Assembly (NCBI RefSeq): GCF_000430045.1
Contig: NZ_KE387023.1
Coordinates: forward strand, 2,967,341 to 3,009,080
Length of the DNA: 41,740 bases
Reading direction: 5' to 3'
From: Calidithermus chliarophilus DSM 9957
Lineage (GTDB): Bacteria; Deinococcota; Deinococci; Deinococcales; Thermaceae
The notes under the pieces are model-generated. The model worked only from the letters and a program-made list of their open reading frames with translations, did no database searches and was not told the DNA's origin. Below, piece by piece: positions 27,991-36,133 of this stretch (position 1 is its first letter; every line of letters begins with the position of its first letter). The position numbers were made by a program, and so were the translations under genes.

Positions 27991-28536
27991 TCAGGGCCTG
28001 AGGATGCGCACGAGGTCGATGGTCCCGCCGTCGGGGCTGGCGTAGCGCACGATGCCCACGCCTGGCACGAAGTACGACTCCACCACCACGCTGCCGCCGG
28101 CCTCGGTGACGAGGGAAGTGCGGATGACGTAGGCGTTGTAGCGGCCGGCCGGGACGTTGACGCCCTCGATGCGCTCGACGCGGGCCAGCAGGGCTACCGA
28201 GGAGCCGTTGAGCAGGCTGCGGCCGCCCCACTCCTGGCCCAGCACGATGGGGGCGGGCGGGTAGAGCATCAAAGCCGGCTGGTAGCGCTGCACGGTGCCG
28301 TTGAACACGGTGCCTTCCAGGAACACCCCCTGCGGGCTGTAGCGCAGCAGGTCGCCGTAGACCGGCTTGCCGGGGAAGCGGTGCTCGAGCACCAGCATCC
28401 CCGACTGCTCGCGGGCGAAGATCTGGACCTCGCCCGAGGAATAGGCCCACCCCAGCCCGACCCCGCGGGGGTAGAAGTCCCCGAACTGGGCCAGCGCCAG
28501 CCCCAGCAGCAAGAGCCACGCCGACCAGCGCCTCAC
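27991..28536 (-). CDS. Exported protein of unknown function
   Basis: A 181-residue precursor with an N-terminal signal peptide ([17 protein letters not shown], likely cleaved after LALAQ). The mature part is beta-rich: GWAYSSGEVQIFAREQ, MLVLEHRF, GVFLEGTVFNGTVQRYQPALMLYPP, then VVVESYFVPGVGIVRYASPDG, which resembles the closing strand of secreted or LolA-like beta sheets. I do not recognise a named family. GTG 28536 overlaps the proC stop as GTGA, so it is translated together with proC, with no evident functional link. Confidence 0.75.
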   Translation of the reverse strand: MRRWSAWLLLLGLALAQFGDFYPRGVGLGWAYSSGEVQIFAREQSGMLVLEHRFPGKPVYGDLLRYSPQGVFLEGTVFNGTVQRYQPALMLYPPAPIVLGQEWGGRSLLNGSSVALLARVERIEGVNVPAGRYNAYVIRTSLVTEAGGSVVVESYFVPGVGIVRYASPDGGTIDLVRILRP

Positions 28537-29315
28537 TCGTCCTCCCCCAAAGCGAAGCCGCGCTCGGTCGCGGCTTCGACGGCTTCGATCAGGGCTGCCC
28601 GCAGGCTGCGGGCCTCGAGCGCGGCCAGGCCATAGATGGTGGTGCCGCCCGGGCTGGCGACCTCCTCCTTGACCACCGCCGGGTGCTTGCGGCGCAGCAG
28701 CTCGCCGGTCGAGACCAGCACGTCGGCGGCCAGCTTGAGGGCCTGGGCCCGCGGGATGCCCTGCTTCACGCCCCCGTCGGCCAGGGCTTCGGCCACCAGC
28801 GCGATGTAGGCGGGGGCCGAGGCCGACATGCCGGTGAAGGCGTTGAACAGGCGCTCGGGCAGGTCGTAGACGTCGCCCACGGTGGCGAAGAGCTGGCGGG
28901 CGAACTCGAGGTCCCCGGCCTCCTCGGCCTCGGGCGGGGCGGTGAGGGCGGTGGAGCTGCGCCCGATGGTGGCGGCCACGTTGGGCATGGCCCGCACCAC
29001 CCGGCGCGTGCCCAGGCGGCGCGAGAGCACCGCGGTCGAGACCCCGGCCATGATCGAGAGGTAACCGGTGTTGGGGTGGACGATGCGGGGGGCCAGCGCG
29101 GAGAAGTCCTTGGGCTGGACCCCGATCAGCACCCGCTCGGCGCGGCGCAGGTCCTCAGGGATGAGGGCGGCCACGGAGTACTGCTCGGCGATCTGCTGGG
29201 TGCGCTCGGGGTGGTCCATCACGCCGATCTCGGCCGGGCTGAGGAACCCCGCGCGCAGCATCCCCTCGAGGATGCTCTTGCCCATCTTGCCCACGCCCAC
29301 CATCGCCAATCTCAT
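28533..29315 (-). CDS. proC: Pyrroline-5-carboxylate reductase
   Basis: Last step of proline synthesis: reduces pyrroline-5-carboxylate with NAD(P)H. The 260-residue protein has the N-terminal dinucleotide motif [16 protein letters not shown], the central [18 protein letters not shown], and the C-terminal signature [40 protein letters not shown] 29315 is 7 nt after TAGACT (29323-29328), so the message is probably leaderless; the ATG two codons upstream is too close to the -10. It is divergent from tsaB. Confidence 0.95.
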   Translation of the reverse strand: MRLAMVGVGKMGKSILEGMLRAGFLSPAEIGVMDHPERTQQIAEQYSVAALIPEDLRRAERVLIGVQPKDFSALAPRIVHPNTGYLSIMAGVSTAVLSRRLGTRRVVRAMPNVAATIGRSSTALTAPPEAEEAGDLEFARQLFATVGDVYDLPERLFNAFTGMSASAPAYIALVAEALADGGVKQGIPRAQALKLAADVLVSTGELLRRKHPAVVKEEVASPGGTTIYGLAALEARSLRAALIEAVEAATERGFALGEDE

Positions 29316-29322
29316 CCACATG

Positions 29323-29328
29323 AGTCTA
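29323..29328 (-). promoter_or_regulatory. Leaderless-type -10 for proC
   Basis: TAGACT on the minus strand, 7 nt upstream of ATG 29315. It decides the start codon. Confidence 0.55.
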
Positions 29329-29413
29329 ATGGCACTATGAGAGCCGGTAAAGTGCGCCTGAGTTAGGCAATCTCTAATCTTGCCGGGCCGTCTTCTTACC
29401 GATTGCTAAGGGG

Positions 29414-29419
29414 TATACT
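29414..29419 (+). promoter_or_regulatory. Leaderless-type -10 for tsaB
   Basis: TATACT ends 7 nt before GTG 29427; no ribosome-binding site is present, so transcription should begin on the start codon. Confidence 0.65.
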
Positions 29420-29426
29420 CCGCTTC

Positions 29427-29945
29427 GTGCAGGTCCTGGCCCTCGATACCGCCACGCCGTTCCTGGTCCTCGGTCTACCCACTCATGAGCGCGTCCTCCG
29501 GCTCGACCGCCGCCACGCCGAGCGGCTGTTCGGCGAGCTCGAGGACTTCCTCGCCTGGGCCGGGACGTCGCTGGAGGAGCTCGAGGGCATCGCCGTGGGC
29601 CAGGGGCCGGGCTCCTACACCGGCCTGCGCATCGGGATCGCCGCCGGGCTGGGGCTGGCGCGGGGGCTGGGCGTCCCGCTCGTCGGCGTAGACACCCTGG
29701 CCGGGGTGGCCGGGCGCTACCGGGGCACGGTGACGGTGGCGCACGCCACGCGCAACGGCTACGCCTACGCCGCGACCTACCGCGTGGACGATACCGTGCA
29801 GACGCTCGCCCCGCCGCGGAAGCAGCGGCTGGAGGAGCTCGAGCCCGCCTCCCTCGACGAGCCGCCTTCGGGCCGGGTGCTGGCCCGGCTGGGCGTGGAA
29901 CGGCTGCGAAGGGGGGAGTGGGGGGTCGAACCGCTCTACCTCTGA
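29427..29945 (+). CDS. tsaB: tRNA t6A synthesis protein TsaB
   Basis: A 172-residue HSP70-actin-fold partner of TsaD in making N6-threonylcarbamoyladenosine at position 37 of tRNAs reading ANN codons. LALDTATPFLVLGL, GIAVGQGPGSYTGLRIGIAAGLGLARGLGVPLVGVDTL and the pattern of a short C-terminal domain are typical; TsaB lacks the metal site of TsaD. GTG 29427 is set by the leaderless -10. rsmC begins 15 nt after the stop with its own -10 inside the tsaB end. Confidence 0.93.
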   Translation: MQVLALDTATPFLVLGLPTHERVLRLDRRHAERLFGELEDFLAWAGTSLEELEGIAVGQGPGSYTGLRIGIAAGLGLARGLGVPLVGVDTLAGVAGRYRGTVTVAHATRNGYAYAATYRVDDTVQTLAPPRKQRLEELEPASLDEPPSGRVLARLGVERLRRGEWGVEPLYL

Positions 29946-29959
29946 TAAACTCATCCCTC

Positions 29960-31087
29960 GTGACGCTGGAGGAGTACCACCGCCTGCACCCGCTGCCCGC
30001 GGGCGCGCTCACGCTCTACCGCAAGGCCGGCGCCCGGGGCCTGGGCGACGGGCGCTGGCGGTTGCTGGCGCAGGTCGTGCGGCCCCAGGGGGCTCGGGCC
30101 ATCGACCTCAACCCGGCGCTCGGATTGGCTAGCGCGCCGCTGGTGCGGGCGGGCCTCGAGGTGGACCTGCTGGAGCCCTCGCGGGCGGCGCTGCGCTGCC
30201 TCGAGGCCGCCTTCGGCGCCCGTCCCGGCGTCAGCGTGCGGGCCGCCCTGCCCTGGGAGGCGCGGGCCGAACACTACGACCAGGCCCTGCTGGTGCTGCC
30301 CGCCGAGCGGGGCCAGGACTTCACCCACCTGAGCCTGCTCGGCGCCGCGCGGGCCCTGCGCCCCGGCGGCCAGCTCTGGCTGTGCGGCGACAAGAACAAG
30401 GGCTTCGAGCGGCAGTTCAAGGCAGCCCGTGCCCTCCTGGGCGAGGGGGAGGTGGTCGAGCGCGACGGCCCCTTGCGGGTCGCGCTGCTCCACAAGCACC
30501 GGCCCTCCCCCACCCTCCCCGACCCCTGGACGGCCTTCCCCCTCGAGGCCCGGGGCCGCTCACACACCTTCTACAGCCTGCCGGGCGTGTTCTCGGCCGG
30601 GGAGCTCGACCCCGCGAGCGCGCTGCTGCTCGAGGCGCTGGAGGACGTGGCCGGCCTCGACGTGCTCGACCTGGGCGGCGGCTACGGCGCGCTCGGCCTG
30701 AGCCTGGCCGCCGAAGGCGCGCGCGCGGCGCTGCTGGAGGACGACCTGGCGGGCGTTCTGAGCGCCCGGCGCAGCGCCGAGGGGATGGGCCTCGAGGCGA
30801 GCGTCGTGCACAGCGACGTGGACGAGGGCTTGCCAAGCGGCGCTTTGTTCGATATAGTATTATCAAACCCCCCGTTTCACGTGGGGGGCTCGCTCATTCT
30901 CGATGTGGCCCACGCTTTCATCACAGCCGCACATGCCCGCCTCCGGCCAGGCGGGAGGTTCTATCTGGTGGCCAACCCCTTCCTGAAGTACGAACCGCTG
31001 TTGCAGGCGCTGTTCGGCAGCGTCCGCACCCTCGCGGTGCGCAACTACAAGGTGCTCCTGGCGCAGAAGGGCCGGGGCCCACGGTGA
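29960..31087 (+). CDS. rsmC: 16S rRNA (guanine-N2) methyltransferase, RsmC type
   Basis: A 375-residue protein with two tandem Rossmann-like methyltransferase domains. The N-terminal one is degenerate (AIDLNPALGLASAPL). The C-terminal one has motif I DVLDLGGGYGALGLSLA (about 235-252) and the catalytic NPPF in DIVLSNPPFHVGG. This layout and the GDKNKGFER, HTFYSLPGVFSAGELDPAS and NPFLKYEPLLQ segments match what I recall of Thermus RsmC, which modifies G1207 of 16S rRNA. GTG 29960 lies 8 nt after TAAACT (29946-29951). sigA follows after 74 nt. Confidence 0.92.
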   Translation: MTLEEYHRLHPLPAGALTLYRKAGARGLGDGRWRLLAQVVRPQGARAIDLNPALGLASAPLVRAGLEVDLLEPSRAALRCLEAAFGARPGVSVRAALPWEARAEHYDQALLVLPAERGQDFTHLSLLGAARALRPGGQLWLCGDKNKGFERQFKAARALLGEGEVVERDGPLRVALLHKHRPSPTLPDPWTAFPLEARGRSHTFYSLPGVFSAGELDPASALLLEALEDVAGLDVLDLGGGYGALGLSLAAEGARAALLEDDLAGVLSARRSAEGMGLEASVVHSDVDEGLPSGALFDIVLSNPPFHVGGSLILDVAHAFITAAHARLRPGGRFYLVANPFLKYEPLLQALFGSVRTLAVRNYKVLLAQKGRGPR

Positions 31088-31096
31088 ACGACGGCC

Positions 31097-31161
31097 ATGA
31101 CCACAACGACCATCTGCGGGTTTTGCCTTTCGGCAAACCTTCCGCTCGGAGGTGAGGCAGC

Positions 31162-31165
<4 letters not shown>
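31097..31165 (+). CDS. Possible short leader ORF overlapping the sigA start
   Basis: A 22-codon frame beginning [10 protein letters not shown] ends in a TGA that overlaps the TTG start of sigA (TTGA). A second 23-codon frame, GTG 31084 to TGA 31155, overlaps the rsmC stop. A hairpin TTTGCC-TTTC-GGCAAA (31122-31137) lies inside both. Either could couple sigA translation to upstream ribosomes; which, if any, is translated is not clear. Confidence 0.25.
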
Positions 31166-32577
<1,412 letters not shown>

Positions 32578-32594
32578 CCCGCCCGGCAAGGTGA

Positions 32595-32704
32595 CGGGGC
32601 GCGCCGCGGCGCGCCCCGGATGTTTTAAAGCGGTTCCCACGAATACCCCGCACGACTGGGTTGGCTGTGCGGGGTAAAACGCCCTCCGAGGCCGGAGGGC
32701 GTTT
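32595..32704 (+). terminator. Three consecutive hairpins downstream of sigA
   Basis: First, a perfect 24-nt palindrome (32595-32618) followed by GATGTTTTAAAG. Second, ACCCCGCAC/GTGCGGGGT with a 13-nt loop (32645-32675). Third, AAACGCCCTCC/GGAGGGCGTTT with a 6-nt loop (32677-32704). The first is the likely sigA terminator, and the third has A/T ends that work in either direction. The -10 of the next gene begins 14 nt later, so the group also insulates that promoter. Confidence 0.75.
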
Positions 32705-32717
32705 GTGGGAAACGCGA

Positions 32718-32723
32718 TAAGAT
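32718..32723 (+). promoter_or_regulatory. Leaderless-type -10 for the 32729 gene
   Basis: TAAGAT ends 5 nt before ATG 32729; there is no ribosome-binding site. Confidence 0.5.
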
Positions 32724-32728
32724 CGGGT

Positions 32729-33184
32729 ATGGAAGCCGCAGCGGCAGAGCGTTTCCTGGGCCAGGTTGTCGGCTGGGCCCGAAACCGCAAGGACGTGCTG
32801 GGGGTCCTGCTGGTCGGCTCCTGGGCCCGCGGGAGCGCCCACGCCGACTCCGACCTCGACCTGGTGCTCCTGGTGGAGGACCCCGGCGCCTTCCGGCGGG
32901 AGAGCGCCTGGGTGGGCGAGGCCGGGCTCGAGCCCGCGGTCGCCGGCTGGGAGGACGAGGATTACGGCGCGGTCTGGTCCCGCCACGTCCGCCTTGGGGA
33001 CGGCTCGAGGCTCGAGCTCAGCTTCGCCGCCCGCGACTGGGCCTCGGCCCGCCCGCCCGACGCGGGCACGGCGGCGGTGGTGGGCAACGGCTGCCGGGTG
33101 CTCTACGACCCCGAAGGGCTGCTCGAGCAGCTCGTGCGCCAGGTAGAGAACGCCCAATTTCACGTCGAAGGCGGGGGCCCCTGA
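32729..33184 (+). CDS. Stand-alone nucleotidyltransferase-domain protein
   Basis: A 151-residue protein with the polymerase-beta-like signature GVLLVGSWARGSAHADSDLDLVLLVED (about 25-51), including GS and the D-x-D metal ligands, so it is probably catalytically competent. The short C-terminal half (WSRHVRLGDGSRLELSFAARDW) carries the expected third acidic strand. Such small proteins act as MNT-type toxin-antitoxin nucleotidyltransferases or as enzymes on small molecules, but no HEPN partner is adjacent. The neighbour 4 nt downstream is a Nudix hydrolase, so the two are cotranscribed. Function is unassigned. Confidence 0.78.
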   Translation: MEAAAAERFLGQVVGWARNRKDVLGVLLVGSWARGSAHADSDLDLVLLVEDPGAFRRESAWVGEAGLEPAVAGWEDEDYGAVWSRHVRLGDGSRLELSFAARDWASARPPDAGTAAVVGNGCRVLYDPEGLLEQLVRQVENAQFHVEGGGP

Positions 33185-33188
33185 ACCG

Positions 33189-33635
33189 GTGACCGTCCGC
33201 AGCAGCGTCCAGGCCCTGGTCCTGCGGGACCGCCACGTGCTCGTCGTGGTCAAGCGCGACGAGCAGGGTGAGCTTTACGTCCTCCCCGGGGGCGGGCAGG
33301 AGTTCGGGGAGAACCTCGAGCAGGCCGTGGCCCGCGAGTGCTGGGAGGAGCTAGGGGCGCGGGTGAGGGTCGAGGGCTTGCTGACGGTGCGGGAGTTCAT
33401 CTCCGACCACCACCCCACGAGCACCGAGCCCCACGGCGTGCACGTCGTCAACCACGTCTTCGCCTGCACCCTGCTCGACGAACCCTGCCCCGGGCACGCC
33501 GGCGACCCCGACCAGGAGGGCGTGCGCTGGCTGCCGCTCGAGGAGCTGCCAAGGCTGCGCTTCTTCCCCCGGCGGCTGGCAGAATTGCTGGCCCAGGGGC
33601 TCGAGGTCCCGAGCTACCTCGGCGACGTCAACTAA
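33189..33635 (+). CDS. Nudix hydrolase
   Basis: A 148-residue pyrophosphohydrolase. The Nudix box GGGQEFGENLEQAVARECWEELGARV (about 34-59) matches G-x5-E-x7-R-E-U-x-E-E-x-G-U. The following HHPTSTEPHGVHVVNHVFACTLLDE is typical of the MutT/ADP-ribose-like branch, but the substrate cannot be chosen. GTG 33189 comes 4 nt after the previous stop. It may clean up nucleotide products of its operon partner, a nucleotidyltransferase, or be an independent housecleaning enzyme. Confidence 0.9.
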   Translation: MTVRSSVQALVLRDRHVLVVVKRDEQGELYVLPGGGQEFGENLEQAVARECWEELGARVRVEGLLTVREFISDHHPTSTEPHGVHVVNHVFACTLLDEPCPGHAGDPDQEGVRWLPLEELPRLRFFPRRLAELLAQGLEVPSYLGDVN

Positions 33636-33896
33636 GTTTCTCCAGGGCACGTCCGGGCTTTTATCAGGAACCTGGGAAGTTACGCCTCCGCGATGCCGAA
33701 GGGCTCGGCGTGGAGTCATGCCCGTGTGCAGCGCGGGATTCTTCGGCCTGGCGGCCCCGGGGCGCGTCCCCAGACCCTGGAGCCGTTCGCAGAATGGCTG
33801 GCCGATGTGTGCGGGTGAAATCGCCGTCTCCTAGCCGGTTGTGCTGCTTCCCCAGCGGCAAAACTGCAGCAAGCCCCGATATATGCTGGAACAGGT
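33636..33896. other. 261-nt intergenic stretch before nadC with one weak small ORF
   Basis: I see no riboswitch of known type. A 41-codon frame from ATG 33693 to TGA 33818 (starts MPKGSAWSHARVQRG, ends FAEWLADVCG) has no ribosome-binding site or promoter and may be chance or a gene remnant. TATGCT about 9 nt upstream of the nadC ATG is a possible -10. Confidence 0.3.
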
Positions 33897-34766
33897 ATGA
33901 CGGACTCAACAGATACCCGCTTCACGTCGATGATCGCGGAGGCCATCCGGCGGGCGCTCGAGGAGGACGTCGGCGAGGGGGACGTGACCACGCTCTGCAC
34001 CATCCCTGCCGAGGCCCGCTCGAGCGGGCGTTTTCTCGCCAAGGAGAGCGGGGTGATCGCCGGGCTCAAGGTGGCCCGGGAGGTCTACGCCCGCCTTGAC
34101 CCCCGCCTCGAGCTCGAGGTGCTCTTCCCCGACGGGAGCGTGCTCGAGGCGGGCACGGTCTTCGCCCGGGTGCGCGGCCCCTGCCAGGCGCTCCTGACGG
34201 GCGAGCGAACCGCGCTCAACTTCATGCAGCGCATGTCGGGCATCGCCACCCAGACCCGCCGCTTCGTGCAGGCAGTGGCCCACACCAAGGCCCGCATCCT
34301 CGACACCCGCAAGACCGCCCCGGGCCTGCGGGCGCTGGACAAGTGGGCGGTGCGCATCGGCGGCGGGGTCAACCACCGCTTCGGCCTGTGGGACGAGGTG
34401 CTGATCAAGGACAACCACGTCGCCGCAGTGGGGAGCATCCGCGAGGCGGTGCGGAGGGTACGGGAGGGCGACCCCCGGCGGCGGCCCGTCGTCGTGGAGG
34501 TGCGGACCCTCGAGGAGCTTCGCGAAGCGCTCGAGCTCGACGTGACCCGCGTCCTGCTGGACAACATGACCCTCGAGCAGCTCCGCCAGGCGGTGGCGAT
34601 CACCGCCGGACGCGTCCCTCTGGAAGCCTCCGGCAACGTCACCCTCGACAACGTGGCCCAGGTAGCCGAAACAGGCGTGGACTTCATCTCGGCCGGGGCC
34701 CTGACCCACTCGGTCAAGGCGCTGGACATCAGCTTAGATCTGGAGACGATGGTCGATAGTCGATAG
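33897..34766 (+). CDS. nadC: Nicotinate-nucleotide pyrophosphorylase (quinolinate phosphoribosyltransferase)
   Basis: Converts quinolinate and PRPP to nicotinic acid mononucleotide in de novo NAD synthesis. ALEEDVGEGDVTT, the LTGERTALNFMQRMSGIAT stretch, ILDTRKTAPGLRALDKWAVRIGGGVNHRFGLWDEVLIKDNH and the C-terminal barrel strands EASGNVTLDNVAQVAETGVDFISAGALTHSVKALDISL are all family standard. After DISLDLE the last residues (TMVDSR) and the TAG stop are encoded by heptameric array 5, so the natural C-terminus has been altered by the repeat. It starts at ATG 33897 with little leader. The 289 residues include a few extra at both ends. Confidence 0.96.
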   Translation: MTDSTDTRFTSMIAEAIRRALEEDVGEGDVTTLCTIPAEARSSGRFLAKESGVIAGLKVAREVYARLDPRLELEVLFPDGSVLEAGTVFARVRGPCQALLTGERTALNFMQRMSGIATQTRRFVQAVAHTKARILDTRKTAPGLRALDKWAVRIGGGVNHRFGLWDEVLIKDNHVAAVGSIREAVRRVREGDPRRRPVVVEVRTLEELREALELDVTRVLLDNMTLEQLRQAVAITAGRVPLEASGNVTLDNVAQVAETGVDFISAGALTHSVKALDISLDLETMVDSR

Positions 34767-34996
34767 TCGATGGTCGATGGCTCGTGGCTCGTGGTGGACC
34801 CCTCCCCAACCCTCCCCGCCCGCGGGGAGTATCCCCTGCCCCCCTTGTTAAGGGGGGAACAAGGCGTCTTGCGTTTTGCGTTTTGCGTCTTGCGTCTCGC
34901 GTACGACGTAGGACGTACGACGTACGACCCGCGCCCGGCGTTCGGCGTTCGGCGTTTGGCTATCAGCTATCGGCGTTCGACGTTCGGCGTTCAGCA
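34748..34996. repeat. Composite heptameric array 5 (nadC-nadA gap)
   Basis: Left block: seven exact 7-bp units of GATnGTC/CGTGGCT type (34748-34796). Core 34797-34863: pyrimidine-rich, with hairpin CTCCCCGC-CC-GCGGGGAG (34812-34829) and hairpin CCCCCCTT-GTT-AAGGGGGG (34839-34857). Right block: nineteen 7-bp units without slippage (34864-34996), running through GCGTnTn, ACGTACG, TTCGGCG and ATCnGCT words. The left block provides the nadC stop codon. The nadA ribosome-binding site lies just beyond the right block. The architecture is the same as that of the array at 37714. Confidence 0.9.
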
Positions 34997-35019
34997 CCCT
35001 GTAAATTCCGGAGGACGAC

Positions 35020-36066
35020 ATGATGACCCACCCCAACTTCGACCAGCTCAAGGACCGGCTCGCAGGCATCGTGCCCGAGTTCGAGCTCGAGGCCAAATTC
35101 GAGCTCGCGCGGGAGATCCTCGAGCTCAAGCGCGAGAAGAACGCGGTGATCCTGGGCCACAACTACATGGAACCGGCCCTCTTCCACACCATCCCCGACC
35201 ACGTGGGCGACTCGCTCGAGCTCTCCCGGGTCGCGGCCCGGACCGACGCCGAGATCATCGTGTTCTGCGGGGTCAAGTTCATGGCCGAGACCGCCAAGAT
35301 CCTCAACCCCGGCAAGACCGTGCTGCTGCCTTCCACCAAGGCCGGCTGCTCGCTGGCGGCGAGCATCACCGCCGAGGACGTGCGGCGGCTCAAGGAGCGC
35401 TTTCCGGGCGTGCCCGTGGTGACCTACGTCAACACCTACGCCGACGTGAAGGCCGAGAGCGACGTGTGCTGCACCTCGAGCAACGCGGTGGCGGTGGTGG
35501 AGTCCCTCGCCAGCGACACGGTCATTTTCCTGCCCGACGAGTACCTGGCCCGCAACGTGGCCCGCGAGACCGGCAAGCGCATCATCTTCCCGACCCTCGA
35601 CGAGGGCGCGCCGGGCGAGCTGGGCTACGAGATGATCGGCTGGCACGGGCGCTGCGAGGTCCACGAGCGCTACACCGTGCAGGACATCGAGGACGTGCGC
35701 AGGATGTTCCCCGACGTGGTGATCCTCTCGCACCCCGAGTGCAGCCCCGAGGTGGTCGAAGCCTCCGACTTCGCCGGGAGCACCACCGCCATGATCCGCT
35801 ACGTCGAGAAAACCAGCGCCCCGCGCTACCTGCTCCTGACCGAGTGCTCGATGGGCGACAACGTCATGGCGGCCTACCCCGACAAGGAGTTCCTGCGCCT
35901 GTGCACGGTGCGCTGCCCCCACATGAACCAGATCACCCTCGAGGACACCTTGAGCGCCCTCAAGCTGGGCCGCCACGTCATCGAGGTGCCCGAAGACGTC
36001 CGGGTACGGGCCGCTACCGCCCTCGAGCGCATGATCGCCATCGGCCCCAGCGGGAAGAGGGATTGA
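35020..36066 (+). CDS. nadA: Quinolinate synthase A
   Basis: A [4Fe-4S] enzyme that condenses iminoaspartate with dihydroxyacetone phosphate to quinolinate. The 348-residue protein has ILGHNYMEPALFHTIPDHVGDSLELSR, then the three candidate cluster Cys in IVFCGVKFMAETAKIL, VCCTSSNA and LTECSMGDN, plus PDEYLARNVARETGKRII and HPECSPEV. ATG 35020 has GGAGGACGAC upstream. It lies between nadC and nadB, all on the same strand, but both gaps contain heptameric repeats with hairpins, so readthrough between the nad genes may be reduced. Confidence 0.96.
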   Translation: MMTHPNFDQLKDRLAGIVPEFELEAKFELAREILELKREKNAVILGHNYMEPALFHTIPDHVGDSLELSRVAARTDAEIIVFCGVKFMAETAKILNPGKTVLLPSTKAGCSLAASITAEDVRRLKERFPGVPVVTYVNTYADVKAESDVCCTSSNAVAVVESLASDTVIFLPDEYLARNVARETGKRIIFPTLDEGAPGELGYEMIGWHGRCEVHERYTVQDIEDVRRMFPDVVILSHPECSPEVVEASDFAGSTTAMIRYVEKTSAPRYLLLTECSMGDNVMAAYPDKEFLRLCTVRCPHMNQITLEDTLSALKLGRHVIEVPEDVRVRAATALERMIAIGPSGKRD

Positions 36067-36073
36067 GGCAAAA

Positions 36074-36124
36074 GGGCGAGCTACCGGCTCGCCCCTACAA
36101 CCGGCGTTTGGCGTTCAACGTCCT
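36074..36124. repeat. Hairpin plus short heptameric array 6 (nadA-nadB gap)
   Basis: Hairpin GGGCGAGC-TACCG-GCTCGCCC (36074-36094) followed by CCTACAA, then three heptamers GCGTTTG, GCGTTCA, ACGTCCT (36104-36124). The hairpin tail CCCCTACA is shared with the array after clpX, which has the same parts in opposite order. Confidence 0.7.
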
Positions 36125-36133
36125 GCATCGTTT

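Noticed and set aside
33636-33896. NAD-type or other riboswitch before nadC
   Set aside because: I could not recognise any known aptamer consensus, and the stretch has no clear conserved stem organisation.
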